Shown: one piece after another, positions 26,396-34,998 of the stretch
Numbering within the stretch: position 1 is the stretch's first letter
Layout of the letters: every line of letters begins with the position of its first letter
DNA from: Acinetobacter lactucae
GTDB lineage: Bacteria; Pseudomonadota; Gammaproteobacteria; Pseudomonadales; Moraxellaceae
Direction: 5' to 3'
DNA: 64,000 bases
Assembly (NCBI RefSeq): GCF_001605885.1
Contig: NZ_LRPE01000023.1
Location: 62,001-126,000 of the forward strand
Program-made: the position numbers and the translations under genes
Notes under the pieces: generated by a model
Told to the model about the DNA's origin: nothing
What the model saw: the letters and a program-made list of their open reading frames with translations, nothing else
Databases searched by the model: none

Positions 26396-28729
26396 ATGAC
26401 AGAGCTGACGCCATATCATGAAGACCAAGAACTGGACAATAATACTTCTGACAATATCCACTTCCGCGACATTTTAGAACAACATGTAAGTCGCCGTAGT
26501 TTAATTGCTAAAGCAGCAAGTGGTGCTGTAGCGCTCACTTTAGCCTCTACCTTAACAGGCTGTAATGATAGTGATGATGACTCAGGTTCAAACAACGGTG
26601 GAACCACGCCTGTAGATCCAAATAAAAAACCAGAAAAATTAACTTTTACCGCAGTTGCGAAAAACCATAACGATATTGTGACTGTACCTGAAGGCTATGA
26701 AGCAAATGTCATTTTTGCTTTAGGTGATTCAATAAATCCTAATTTTGGCGAATGGGATGACAATAATATTCCATCTGGTCCAAGCTTCCAGTTCCGTTCT
26801 GGTGACTGCCATGACGGTATGCATTTCTTTGGTTTAAATGCGTCAACAAAAAACTTTGATGAAAGTGTTTCAGCTGAAGGTTTATTGGTGATGAATCACG
26901 AATATATTAATCAGACTTTCCTTCATCCAAAAGGTCCAACAAAAGTTAATGGACGCCGTCCTGAAGATGAGGTCATTCGTGAAACCAATGCGCATGGCGT
27001 TTCTGTAATTCACATCAAAAAAGATGCAACAACTCAAAAAGTAGCAATTGATAAAAACTCAATTTTTAACCGTCGTGTTACAGCTTCTACCGTAATGAAA
27101 TTTGCAGGTGCTGCCGCTGGCTCTAGCCTGCTGGCAACTCGCTTCTCTCCTGCTGGTAGTCAAACCCGTGGTACCCATAATAACTGCGGTAATGGTCATA
27201 CGCCTTGGGGTACATACTTAACTACCGAAGAAAACTTTATTGGTTATTTCCAACGTTCAGGTAGCGATGAATATGCACGTACAGATGCAGAAAAAATTGC
27301 ATTAAAACGTTACGGTTTAGGCGTTAAAAAAGATGAACTTTATCTTTATGAGAAAGATGAAAAAGGTGCTCCTAAAAAAGATAAAGAAGGCAACATCATT
27401 TATTTAAAGGATAATAATGGTGAGTTAATCCCTAACGTTGATGAACAAGGGCGACAAATTTATTTAGGCGTAAGTTCACGCTACGGCTGGGAAACAGCAA
27501 TTGGTCAAATAGAATCACAAGACTTATATGACCGCTGGAATGCAGATGTAAAAGCTGCACAAGCTATCCAAGACTATCGCAATGGGCCAAATACATTTGG
27601 CTGGATGGTTGAAATTGATCCGTTTGATGTTCGCCAAAATCCAGTTAAACGTACCTCATTAGGACGTTTTGCACATGAAGACAGTGCTTGTCGTGCCGTA
27701 GTAGGTCAACCATTAGCATTTTATATGGGCGATGATTCTCGCGGTGAGTACATCTATAAATTTGTCTCTACCGCAGTGTGGGATGCCAAAGATGTAAAAG
27801 GCGGCTATGCGGCTGGTGATAAATACATGAATGCAGGTAAGTTGTATGTCGCCAAGTTTAATAATGATGGTACAGGCCAATGGATTGAACTTGCTTATGG
27901 CAAAAATGGCTTAAATGAAACCAACACAACTTACCCATTTAAATCTCAAGCGGACGTTGTCACATTTGCACGTTTAGCGGGTGATGCAGTCGGTGCTACA
28001 AAAATGGACCGCCCAGAATGGTGTACGGTTAACCCAGTGAACGGCGAAGTCTATGTGACCCTTACTAACAACTCGAACCGTGGTAAAGATTACGCGACCG
28101 ATGCTGCAAACCCGCGTAACTACACAGACCTCTACAACGGCACTAAAGAGCAAAAGGGTAACGTTAACGGTCATATCATTCGTTTTAAAGAAACTGATGA
28201 CAAAACCACTGCCGAAACCTTCAAGTGGGATATTTATCTGTTTGGTGCAGAAGCATCAATGGCTTCAAACATCAACTTATCTGGCCTAACCGACAACAAT
28301 GATTTGTCATCTCCAGACGGGATGTGGTTTGACCCACGTGGTGTACTTTGGATTCAAACAGATGATGGTGCATACACTGATGTTACTAACTGTATGATGC
28401 TTGCAGCGCTACCGGGCCAGATTGGTGATGGTGCTCCTGCAACTACGTCAAATGGTCAACAAACTTTAGTCGGTGCTAAAGTTACAGACTCAACTTTGCG
28501 CCGTTTCTTGGTGGGGCCTAAGCAATGTGAGATTACAGGTATCGCGATGACACCTGACTACAAAGCAATTTTCATTAATGTTCAACACCCTGGCGAAGAC
28601 TCGAAAAGTTACGCAACCCCAGAAAGTAGCTGGCCAGCAACCCAGAAAGATCCAAGTAACAAAACTGCACGTCCACGTTCAGCAACTGTTGTGATTACCC
28701 GTAAAGATGGCGGTGTGATCGCGGGTTAA
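26396..28729 (+). CDS. PhoX-family (DUF839) Tat-exported lipoprotein phosphatase, paralogue 2
   Basis: 777 residues. A longer N-terminal lead precedes the twin-arginine motif (VSRRSLIAKAASG, Arg33-Arg34) and lipobox (TLTGC, Cys56); the sequence just after the Cys (NDSDD) is identical to paralogue 1. PhoX hallmarks are clear: LLVMNHEYINQTFLHP, NCGNGHTPWGTYLTTEENF, GRFAHEDSACRAV, MGDDSRGEYIYKFVS, SPDGMWFDPRGVLWIQTDDG and the terminal GIAMTPDYKAIFINVQHPGE. These resemble the Ca and Fe ligand loops of PhoX alkaline phosphatase. It is closer to canonical PhoX than its upstream neighbour. Expected on the outer face of a membrane. Confidence 0.9.
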   Translation: MTELTPYHEDQELDNNTSDNIHFRDILEQHVSRRSLIAKAASGAVALTLASTLTGCNDSDDDSGSNNGGTTPVDPNKKPEKLTFTAVAKNHNDIVTVPEGYEANVIFALGDSINPNFGEWDDNNIPSGPSFQFRSGDCHDGMHFFGLNASTKNFDESVSAEGLLVMNHEYINQTFLHPKGPTKVNGRRPEDEVIRETNAHGVSVIHIKKDATTQKVAIDKNSIFNRRVTASTVMKFAGAAAGSSLLATRFSPAGSQTRGTHNNCGNGHTPWGTYLTTEENFIGYFQRSGSDEYARTDAEKIALKRYGLGVKKDELYLYEKDEKGAPKKDKEGNIIYLKDNNGELIPNVDEQGRQIYLGVSSRYGWETAIGQIESQDLYDRWNADVKAAQAIQDYRNGPNTFGWMVEIDPFDVRQNPVKRTSLGRFAHEDSACRAVVGQPLAFYMGDDSRGEYIYKFVSTAVWDAKDVKGGYAAGDKYMNAGKLYVAKFNNDGTGQWIELAYGKNGLNETNTTYPFKSQADVVTFARLAGDAVGATKMDRPEWCTVNPVNGEVYVTLTNNSNRGKDYATDAANPRNYTDLYNGTKEQKGNVNGHIIRFKETDDKTTAETFKWDIYLFGAEASMASNINLSGLTDNNDLSSPDGMWFDPRGVLWIQTDDGAYTDVTNCMMLAALPGQIGDGAPATTSNGQQTLVGAKVTDSTLRRFLVGPKQCEITGIAMTPDYKAIFINVQHPGEDSKSYATPESSWPATQKDPSNKTARPRSATVVITRKDGGVIAG

Positions 28730-28735
28730 TTCTTA

Positions 28736-28777
28736 GATGATTAAAAATGCCGGTTAAGACCGGCATTTTTAATCATC
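28736..28777. terminator. Bidirectional terminator between phoX2 and the NRDE gene
   Basis: Perfect stem of about 19 bp centred on TGCCGGT / ACCGGCA with TAAG loop (core 28743-28754 / 28759-28770). The outer arm covers the stop codon of the convergent NRDE gene. Confidence 0.9.
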
Positions 28778-29552
28778 GATTTAAGAGAACCTGCTGCTGT
28801 ACAATTTGACCACTGTGCTCACCTTGCTGAGTCTTTTCCAGCCAAAGCCATTCGTTATTGGTCATCCTTAAAAAATTTGAACAACGTGTGCCATACACAG
28901 GACTTTGAATAAAAGTCGATGACAATAACTCTTCCATTTCTGGCTGGATGCCTGTATTGGGTAGTAATGCTGTCGTAACTTTACGCTCATCTTCAAGAAT
29001 ATCCCACGCCGTGTGCTGTAAAGTTAACTCTTCCGTTTGATGCTGAAGCATAGGCAAAAACTCTTGTGTAAAACGTGTTCGTAAATGTTTAGTTTTTTCC
29101 CAATGTTCAGACATCAAGCCATTCGAAACCACGTAAACACCATTCGCCAATACTTGTGGCGCTTCACCACGGTTACTCATATAAACCGCTTGATCCGCAT
29201 TCCCCATAAACAAGTTAAAGCCAGCAAAATTCTGTTGCTGCTGCTCTAATTGTTGAGCAAATCGAATCGGCAATAAATCAGATTCTAAAAAAGCCTGAAC
29301 TAAATGGCCGCGAGAAGTTTCATATGATTTTTGATCTCGTCCATCACGAAAATTGGTTAACACAGCCCATCGACCTTGAGGTGTTATTCCCATCCAAGTA
29401 CCGCCCGACTGTAAGTCTTGCCCTGCAATAATCGGCGTATGATCCCATTGATGCAATAATGCGGTTGGTCGATGATAGAACTCATCCCGATTTGACATAA
29501 GACACAAGGGCATCTCATCCAGAACATGCCATGCTAAAGCAACAATACACAT
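28773..29552 (-). CDS. NRDE/TANGO2-family protein
   Basis: 259 residues starting MCIVALAWHVLDEMPLCLMS then NRDEFYHRPT, which contains the Asn-Arg-Asp-Glu signature and the conserved Cys2 typical of NRDE (Ser/Thr-rich T10, TANGO2) proteins and Ntn-hydrolase-like folds. Further motifs are GGTWMGITPQGRWAVLTNFRD and GVYVVSNGLMSEHWEKTKHL. Biochemical role is unknown; eukaryotic TANGO2 has been linked to haem or lipid handling. Divergent from lgt with about 90 nt between. Confidence 0.88.
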   Translation of the reverse strand: MCIVALAWHVLDEMPLCLMSNRDEFYHRPTALLHQWDHTPIIAGQDLQSGGTWMGITPQGRWAVLTNFRDGRDQKSYETSRGHLVQAFLESDLLPIRFAQQLEQQQQNFAGFNLFMGNADQAVYMSNRGEAPQVLANGVYVVSNGLMSEHWEKTKHLRTRFTQEFLPMLQHQTEELTLQHTAWDILEDERKVTTALLPNTGIQPEMEELLSSTFIQSPVYGTRCSNFLRMTNNEWLWLEKTQQGEHSGQIVQQQVLLNR

Positions 29553-29645
29553 CTTTTCTTATTCCCTATCTTTACACATTGAATGTACAACATTTTTCAC
29601 ATCATTCCGCTACAATCTGTCAAAACGTAAGATCAAGGAGCAGCA

Positions 29646-30464
29646 ATGCTGACCTATCCTAATATCGATCCGGTCGCAATACATCTAGGACCTCTTCAAG
29701 TCCATTGGTATGGACTCATGTATTTATTGGCATTTTTATGTGCTTGGGGGCTTGCTTCCTACCGTGCCAAACAGCGTGATGGCTGGACATCAGAAATGGT
29801 TTCCGATCTGGTGTTTTACGGTGCTTTAGGTGTCGTTCTGGGCGGTCGTGTCGGCTATGTCCTTTTCTATGAATTTGATAAATTCCTTGAAAACCCGATT
29901 TGGCTATTTCAAGTCTGGACAGGTGGTATGAGTTTCCACGGCGGCTTTTTAGGCGTCATGATTGCGATGTTATTTTGGTGTAAAAAATACCAAAAAACAT
30001 GGTTCCAAACCCTCGACTTTATTGCGCCATGTGTACCAACTGGCCTAATGTTTGGACGTTTTGGTAACTTCATTGGTGGAGAGTTATATGGTCGTGCGGT
30101 AACTGACCCAAATTATCCATTCGGTATGATCTTCCCAACTGATCCATTACAACTGGTACGCCATCCATCACAAATTTATCAAGCGATTTGTGAAGGCTTA
30201 ATTCTATTTATTATCTTGTGGTGGTTTAGTTCAAAACCACGTCCACGCATGGCCGTTTCTGCTCTATTCTTAATGGGTTATGGCGTTGCACGCTTTGTGA
30301 TGGAATTCTTCCGTCAACCAGATGCAGACCAAGGTTTTATTTTGTTTGGTTGGATGACTAAAGGACAAATCCTCACCGTTCCAATGTTGCTGATTGGCCT
30401 TTGGATGATGTGGTATGCCTATCAAAAGAAAATTTATGACTGGGGTCCACAAAAGAACAGTTAA
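29646..30464 (+). CDS. lgt: Prolipoprotein diacylglyceryl transferase
   Basis: Attaches diacylglycerol to the lipobox Cys of prolipoproteins at the inner membrane. 272 residues, about seven membrane helices. Signature: HWYGLMYLLAF, GGRVGYVLFYE, TGGMSFHGGFLG (essential His region) and FGRFGNFIGGELYGR. Ribosome binding site AAGGAG, 7 nt before ATG. Likely modifies the lipoprotein signals of the PhoX proteins and the 8-kb lipoprotein, among many others. Confidence 0.96.
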   Translation: MLTYPNIDPVAIHLGPLQVHWYGLMYLLAFLCAWGLASYRAKQRDGWTSEMVSDLVFYGALGVVLGGRVGYVLFYEFDKFLENPIWLFQVWTGGMSFHGGFLGVMIAMLFWCKKYQKTWFQTLDFIAPCVPTGLMFGRFGNFIGGELYGRAVTDPNYPFGMIFPTDPLQLVRHPSQIYQAICEGLILFIILWWFSSKPRPRMAVSALFLMGYGVARFVMEFFRQPDADQGFILFGWMTKGQILTVPMLLIGLWMMWYAYQKKIYDWGPQKNS

Positions 30465-30475
30465 TATGATAAATC

Positions 30476-30505
30476 AGAGGAGTTTCGGCTCCTCTTTTCT
30501 TTTTT
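30476..30505 (+). terminator. Terminator of lgt
   Basis: AGAGGAG / CTCCTCT (30476-30482 / 30489-30495) around TTTCGG, followed by a T-rich tail. Confidence 0.85.
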
Positions 30506-30543
30506 ATGCTACAGTTTTACTCTCCCCAAAATGAAGATATGCC

Positions 30544-30903
30544 ATGCTGGAATTCTGGTTTGACACACAAGTCCCGACATTTAAAAAATTAGTGATTTTA
30601 ATTATTACCTTGGCTATTTGTATTGGACTATATCAATACCAGCCTTTGCCTTTAGATACGATTCTCATGTTTACTGGAACGGGTGTTATCTTTTTAATCT
30701 GCCGTTATTTTAAATTACATTTTGCTCAAAAAAATCCGACTGGCTTACTTTACCGCCTGCTGACTTGGATCCCTATCGCACTGTTATTTGCACTTATCTT
30801 TGTTAAAACAATGCCGAACTTACTGGTCTGGGGTGTTCAAGGAATCGCTTTTATGGCACTTGCAGCTTTTATCTTTTCACCTCAATCACTTTTTAATAAA
30901 TAG
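30544..30903 (+). CDS. Small membrane protein, unknown
   Basis: 119 residues with four probable membrane helices (about 15-30, 36-52, 71-86 and 92-110), opening MLEFWFDTQVPTFKKL. No recognised family. It is followed after 9 nt by a similar-sized membrane protein with the same general layout, and the pair may be a divergent duplication. Located between lgt and thyA. Confidence 0.7.
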   Translation: MLEFWFDTQVPTFKKLVILIITLAICIGLYQYQPLPLDTILMFTGTGVIFLICRYFKLHFAQKNPTGLLYRLLTWIPIALLFALIFVKTMPNLLVWGVQGIAFMALAAFIFSPQSLFNK

Positions 30904-30912
30904 GCTTGATAT

Positions 30913-31278
30913 ATGTTGGCTTATTGGTACAACGCTCCGCGCCACATCAAACTTATCTTTATTATTGTGGTTTGTGTTGCAATTTATGCAGCCAATCAAG
31001 CTCAGCCCTTATCGCCGATCTACACTATTCTTAGTCTTGTGTTAGGTTTTGGGCTTCACTTCATAGAATATTTAAAAACAAAAATTTCAGATCGTAGCTC
31101 ACATAAATCTAACTTTCAGTTTCTAGTTAAAATTTATCCTCTCATTATTGTTGCTATTGTGATGTGGGTGCTGCCACCTCAACACAATTGGATCGCAACG
31201 ATACAAGCTCTAGGCTTTGTACTGGTTGGATTTTTTCTTGTTTCAATTTATCAAAATCGCGCTAAACGTTTTGAGTAA
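30913..31278 (+). CDS. Small membrane protein, unknown (second of pair)
   Basis: 121 residues, MLAYWYNAPRHIKLIFIIVV, with four predicted membrane helices and a basic loop (EYLKTKISDRSSHKSN). The start MLxxWxxxxPxxxKLxxII and the alternation of helices resemble the preceding protein, suggesting paralogy. Function unknown. A 165-nt spacer without a convincing gene precedes thyA. Confidence 0.7.
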   Translation: MLAYWYNAPRHIKLIFIIVVCVAIYAANQAQPLSPIYTILSLVLGFGLHFIEYLKTKISDRSSHKSNFQFLVKIYPLIIVAIVMWVLPPQHNWIATIQALGFVLVGFFLVSIYQNRAKRFE

Positions 31279-31443
31279 TTGCGTCCATCGAAATCTTATA
31301 GAACCATTTTTAGATTTTCATCTTGAGCTACAACAGGTATCATCTTCAGTGGTTCATGATGAAGCAGCACTATTGCGTAATTATTTATCATTGAGCTATC
31401 TCCCCCTTCTATTTGATGGAATTAATCCGAACTCGAGAGTGTT

Positions 31444-32286
31444 ATGCGTGCATATTTAGACCTACTACAACATATCCTTGATAATGGCGGTGACAAAGGC
31501 GACCGTACAGGCACAGGAACCCGTTCTGTATTTGGTCATCAAATGCGTTTTGATCTCTCTAAAGGTTTTCCTTTACTCACCACAAAAAAAGTTCATTTCC
31601 GTTCTATCGTGATTGAGTTACTTTGGTTTTTAAAAGGCGACACCAACGTCCAATATCTAAAAGACAATAAAGTTTCAATTTGGGATGAATGGGCAACAGC
31701 AGAACAAACTGCTCGTTTTGGCCGCCCAGAACATGAGCTTGGGCCTGTTTATGGTCATCAATGGCGTAATTTCGGTGCAACAAAAAAGGCAGATGGTACT
31801 TATAATCAAGATGGCTTTGACCAGATTAAATGGTTAATTAATGAAATTAAAACCAACCCAAATTCACGCCGTTTAATTATTTCTGGCTGGAACCCAAATG
31901 AAGCTGGACAAGTTGCATTGCCACCTTGCCATACGCTCTTCCAATTTTTTGTACAAGACAACAAGTTGTCATGCCAGCTTTATCAACGTAGTGCCGACGT
32001 GTTCTTAGGCGTACCTTTTAATATTGCGAGTTATGCTCTACTCACCCATATGATTGCTCAAGTATGTGGTTTAGGTGTAGGTGATTTTGTCTGGACTGGT
32101 GGCGATACACATCTTTATGCTAACCATTTTGAACAAGCTAAACTTCAATTGACACGTGAACCATTACCACTATGCCAATTGAAACTAAATCCAGAAATAA
32201 CTGACTTGTTTGATTTTAAATTTGAAGATATTGAAATTGTAGGTTATGAATCACATCCTGCAATTAAAGCACCAGTTGCAGTATAA
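31444..32286 (+). CDS. thyA: Thymidylate synthase
   Basis: Methylates dUMP to dTMP using methylene-tetrahydrofolate. 280 residues. Catalytic Cys162 lies in [10 protein letters not shown]. Other conserved segments are [12 protein letters not shown] (phosphate-binding Arg), [52 protein letters not shown] (Asp and Arg) and GDTHLYANH. folA follows after 45 nt, a functional pairing because ThyA produces dihydrofolate. Confidence 0.97.
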   Translation: MRAYLDLLQHILDNGGDKGDRTGTGTRSVFGHQMRFDLSKGFPLLTTKKVHFRSIVIELLWFLKGDTNVQYLKDNKVSIWDEWATAEQTARFGRPEHELGPVYGHQWRNFGATKKADGTYNQDGFDQIKWLINEIKTNPNSRRLIISGWNPNEAGQVALPPCHTLFQFFVQDNKLSCQLYQRSADVFLGVPFNIASYALLTHMIAQVCGLGVGDFVWTGGDTHLYANHFEQAKLQLTREPLPLCQLKLNPEITDLFDFKFEDIEIVGYESHPAIKAPVAV

Positions 32287-32331
32287 CGACGGCTTAAATT
32301 TCATTAGATTACGGTTTAGAGAATAAAGATT

Positions 32332-32841
32332 ATGGCATGGCAAAATGTAGAAGTTGTCCACGTTGTGGCAATGGACAAGAATCACTGTATTGGTAAAGGC
32401 AATGCGTTGCCATGGCATATTTCTGCCGACTTAAAACATTTTAAAGAAATCACTCAAGGCGGTGTGGTCGTGATGGGCCGTAAAACCCTTGAGTCGATGG
32501 GGCGTGCTCTACCAAACCGTGTAAACTGGGTAATTACCCGTGACATTAACTGGCAATTTGACGGTGTTAAAGTTGCGTATTCAATTGAAGATGCTTTAAA
32601 TGCAGCTTTAGAAGATGTAAAAAATACCGAAAAACAAGCATTGTTCATCATTGGTGGCGGTGAGATATTCAAGCAAACTTTGTCGATTGCAGACCGTCTT
32701 GAACTTACTCATGTTGACTTAGATGTGCAAGGTGATGCACATTATCCAACTCTACCGAGTGAATTTCATAAAACTGCGAGTGAACAGCAAGTTGATGAAA
32801 AATCAGGAACTTCATTCGAGTTTGCCACTTATAAAAAATAA
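32332..32841 (+). CDS. folA: Dihydrofolate reductase
   Basis: Regenerates tetrahydrofolate; target of trimethoprim. 169 residues, slightly longer than E. coli DHFR. Motifs: VVAMDKNHCIGKGNALPWH (Met20-type loop with PWH), SADLKHFK (catalytic acid Asp), VVMGRKTLESMGRALPNRVN (NADPH binding), FIIGGGEIFKQ and LELTHVD. Forms a probable thyA-folA-DUF4105 transcription unit. Confidence 0.95.
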   Translation: MAWQNVEVVHVVAMDKNHCIGKGNALPWHISADLKHFKEITQGGVVVMGRKTLESMGRALPNRVNWVITRDINWQFDGVKVAYSIEDALNAALEDVKNTEKQALFIIGGGEIFKQTLSIADRLELTHVDLDVQGDAHYPTLPSEFHKTASEQQVDEKSGTSFEFATYKK

Positions 32842-32855
32842 TTCTATGGATACTT

Positions 32856-33911
32856 ATGCACAATATCGGAACACGTGAATTTATTATCGGTCTAGTTTTT
32901 TGGCTGTTACATAGTCTATTCACGTTGTTTATTGTGTTCTCTAGCATTTGGGTATGCGTAGCGCTCTGGGTCCAACAACCTTTCGGATGGCTAGGTAGCC
33001 GCATACTCATCGGTATCTGGGTTGCTTTTGCACTAAGTATGGTTGGTTTATATGTCGAAGGTCATATTATTAGCCGCCGGACCGATATCGTAATTTATAT
33101 TCTGGCATTTGCATGCTCTCTCGTCTGGTATTTTTCCATTACCGCACGTCAAGATCGCGAATGGAACCCTGAAGTTGCCAATATACTGAGCTATGAAAAG
33201 CACGGCGATGTAATCACTTTGCATAATGTTCGTAACTTCAACTGGCATCCCGATGGTACTTATGATGTGCGTTGGGAAACCCGAACTTTTGATCTTAACC
33301 AATTAAATGGCATAAACATCATTGCCTCTTACTGGATGGGACCACAAATTGCTCATACGCTGGTCAGCTTCGAATTTAAGAATCAGCAACCTTTAGTTTT
33401 CTCGATCGAGATTCGCAAAGAAAAGAGCGAAGAGTTTTCAGCAATTGGAGGCTTTTTTAGGAAATATGAACTTAGCCTCATTGCTTCTGATGAAAAAGAT
33501 ATTGTCTACACGCGTAGCAACATCCGTAAAGAGCAAGTTTATAATTTTCCAGTCAATATGCCTCGTTCTGAGCAAAAAGCGCTTTTTTTAGAATATCTTA
33601 AGAAAGCAGATGAGTTACGTGAAGAACCCAAGTGGTACAACACGCTTACCAGTAACTGTACAACTCTAATTTTTGATATGGTTCAAGCGATTAACCCATA
33701 TGAACTTCCTAAAGATTATCGTCTAATCGCTTCAGGTTACTTACCTAATTATTTATATGATCTTAAAGCACTTAATCAAAATATCAGCTTAAAACAGTGG
33801 TATCAAATTGCGCATATCAACCCAAGAACTGAAAATTTTGAACAGCTATCAGATCAGAGTAGTGAACACTTCTCTCAAATCGTTCGACAAGGTTTACCTA
33901 AAGCTAAATGA
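32856..33911 (+). CDS. Multi-pass membrane protein with DUF4105 (Lnb-like) periplasmic domain
   Basis: 351 residues. Three hydrophobic segments in the first 110 residues (about 10-35, 47-66 and 78-95) anchor a large periplasmic domain. That domain has the DUF4105 pattern: HTLVSFEFKNQQPLVFSIEI with a conserved His, and YNTLTSNCTTLIFDMV with a conserved Cys. The same His/Cys fold occurs in the Lnb lipoprotein N-acyltransferase of Gram-positives, but the activity of Gram-negative members is not established. It begins 15 nt after folA and is probably cotranscribed. Confidence 0.75.
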   Translation: MHNIGTREFIIGLVFWLLHSLFTLFIVFSSIWVCVALWVQQPFGWLGSRILIGIWVAFALSMVGLYVEGHIISRRTDIVIYILAFACSLVWYFSITARQDREWNPEVANILSYEKHGDVITLHNVRNFNWHPDGTYDVRWETRTFDLNQLNGINIIASYWMGPQIAHTLVSFEFKNQQPLVFSIEIRKEKSEEFSAIGGFFRKYELSLIASDEKDIVYTRSNIRKEQVYNFPVNMPRSEQKALFLEYLKKADELREEPKWYNTLTSNCTTLIFDMVQAINPYELPKDYRLIASGYLPNYLYDLKALNQNISLKQWYQIAHINPRTENFEQLSDQSSEHFSQIVRQGLPKAK

Positions 33912-34011
33912 AATAAGTAATGCACTTTTCTTTACTTTTTTATACATGCTTTACTTTGTATTTTAAATACATAAACCCTATTGTAATAGGCAGGAAATAG
34001 AGGGAAAAACA

Positions 34012-34536
34012 ATGCAACAGGCATTATTTGGCGGCGGCTGTTTTTGGTGCGTCGAAGCTGTATTTTTACAAATACGCGGTGTAGAAAAAGTAACGAGCGG
34101 TTATGCAGGTGGGCACACGACTAATCCTACCTACGAGCAAGTATGTCAAGGAGACACCCAGCACGCTGAGGTGATCTTAATCGACTTTGATGAACAGCAA
34201 GTAACTTACTCCCAATTACTCGATGTGTTCTTCGCGACTCATGATCCAACGACTTTAAATCGCCAAGGTAATGATATCGGCACGCAATATCGCTCTGTTA
34301 TTTATTATTATAATGAAGAGCAAAAGCAAGCAGCAGAACATACGATTCAAACGCTAAAAGATGATGATCTTGATATTGTGACTGAGTTGTCTCCTGTTCC
34401 GACGTTCTATCCGGCAGAAGAATATCATCAGAATTACTATGCAAAGAATCCTTCACAAGGTTATTGCAACTTTGCGATTCCACCTAAGCTGCTCAAGCTA
34501 TATAGTAAATTCCAGCACCTGATGAAAGATCAATAA
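34012..34536 (+). CDS. msrA: Peptide methionine sulfoxide reductase A
   Basis: Reduces Met-S-sulfoxide in proteins. 174 residues; catalytic Cys10 in the [13 protein letters not shown] motif, with Glu16 behind it. [42 protein letters not shown] and GTQYRS are standard MsrA blocks. Resolving Cys is probably near the C-terminus (GYCNF). Single-domain, without an MsrB fusion. No exporting signal, so cytosolic. Confidence 0.96.
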   Translation: MQQALFGGGCFWCVEAVFLQIRGVEKVTSGYAGGHTTNPTYEQVCQGDTQHAEVILIDFDEQQVTYSQLLDVFFATHDPTTLNRQGNDIGTQYRSVIYYYNEEQKQAAEHTIQTLKDDDLDIVTELSPVPTFYPAEEYHQNYYAKNPSQGYCNFAIPPKLLKLYSKFQHLMKDQ

Positions 34537-34543
34537 ATCAGAG

Positions 34544-34580
34544 CAATAAAAAAGCAACCAAATTGGTTGCTTTTTTATTG
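34544..34580. terminator. Bidirectional terminator between msrA and exbD
   Basis: Near-perfect 37-nt palindrome, core GCAACC / GGTTGC, flanked by A6 on the left and T6 on the right, so it can terminate both convergent units. Confidence 0.9.
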
Positions 34581-34593
34581 AGTAAACTAAATT

Positions 34594-34998
34594 TTAGTTT
34601 TCACTTACAAAGGCAATATCGCTCAGTCCGGCTTCACTGGCGCGAGACATTACCTGAGCAACAGTATCGTACTTCGACTCTTTATCAGCACGAAGTTGGA
34701 CTGTTGGTTTCACATCACCTTGACCTGCTTCTTGGAAACGTTTTTGAAGCTCATCTAGGCTAATTACTTGAGTATCCCAAGCCACTTCACCATTTGCATT
34801 GATACTAATCGTAATTGCTTTTGGTGGTGGATCAATAATTTCAGCAGTTGTTTTAGGAAGCGTTAATGGAATCGATGGGTTGGCAACTGTTGCTGTGACC
34901 AAAAAGATGATCATTAACACCAACATAATGTCGATTAGCGGAATGAGATTCATCTCATTCATGCCACTATCGTGGTCTTCACCCAATTGAAAAGCCAT
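34594..34998 (-). CDS. exbD: ExbD, TonB-complex proton channel subunit
   Basis: 134 residues, with a single N-terminal membrane helix (NLIPLIDIMLVLMIIFLVT) containing the essential Asp in PLIDIML, then a periplasmic domain with SINANGEVAWD and VQLRADKESKYDTVAQVM. Works with ExbB to energise TonB. Start overlaps the exbB stop by one base. Last gene of tonB-exbB-exbD. Confidence 0.94.
   Translation of the reverse strand: MAFQLGEDHDSGMNEMNLIPLIDIMLVLMIIFLVTATVANPSIPLTLPKTTAEIIDPPPKAITISINANGEVAWDTQVISLDELQKRFQEAGQGDVKPTVQLRADKESKYDTVAQVMSRASEAGLSDIAFVSEN

Noticed and set aside
31296..31391. 31-codon minus-strand frame in the same spacer, preceded by GGGGGAG
   Set aside because: The purine run is suggestive, but the product shows no signal, membrane helix or family pattern, and such frames arise easily by chance.
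31217..31459. Plus-strand open frame between the second small membrane protein gene and thyA
   Set aside because: It has no start codon with ribosome binding site outside the upstream gene and overlaps thyA; although the translation is not low-complexity, I see no support for expression.
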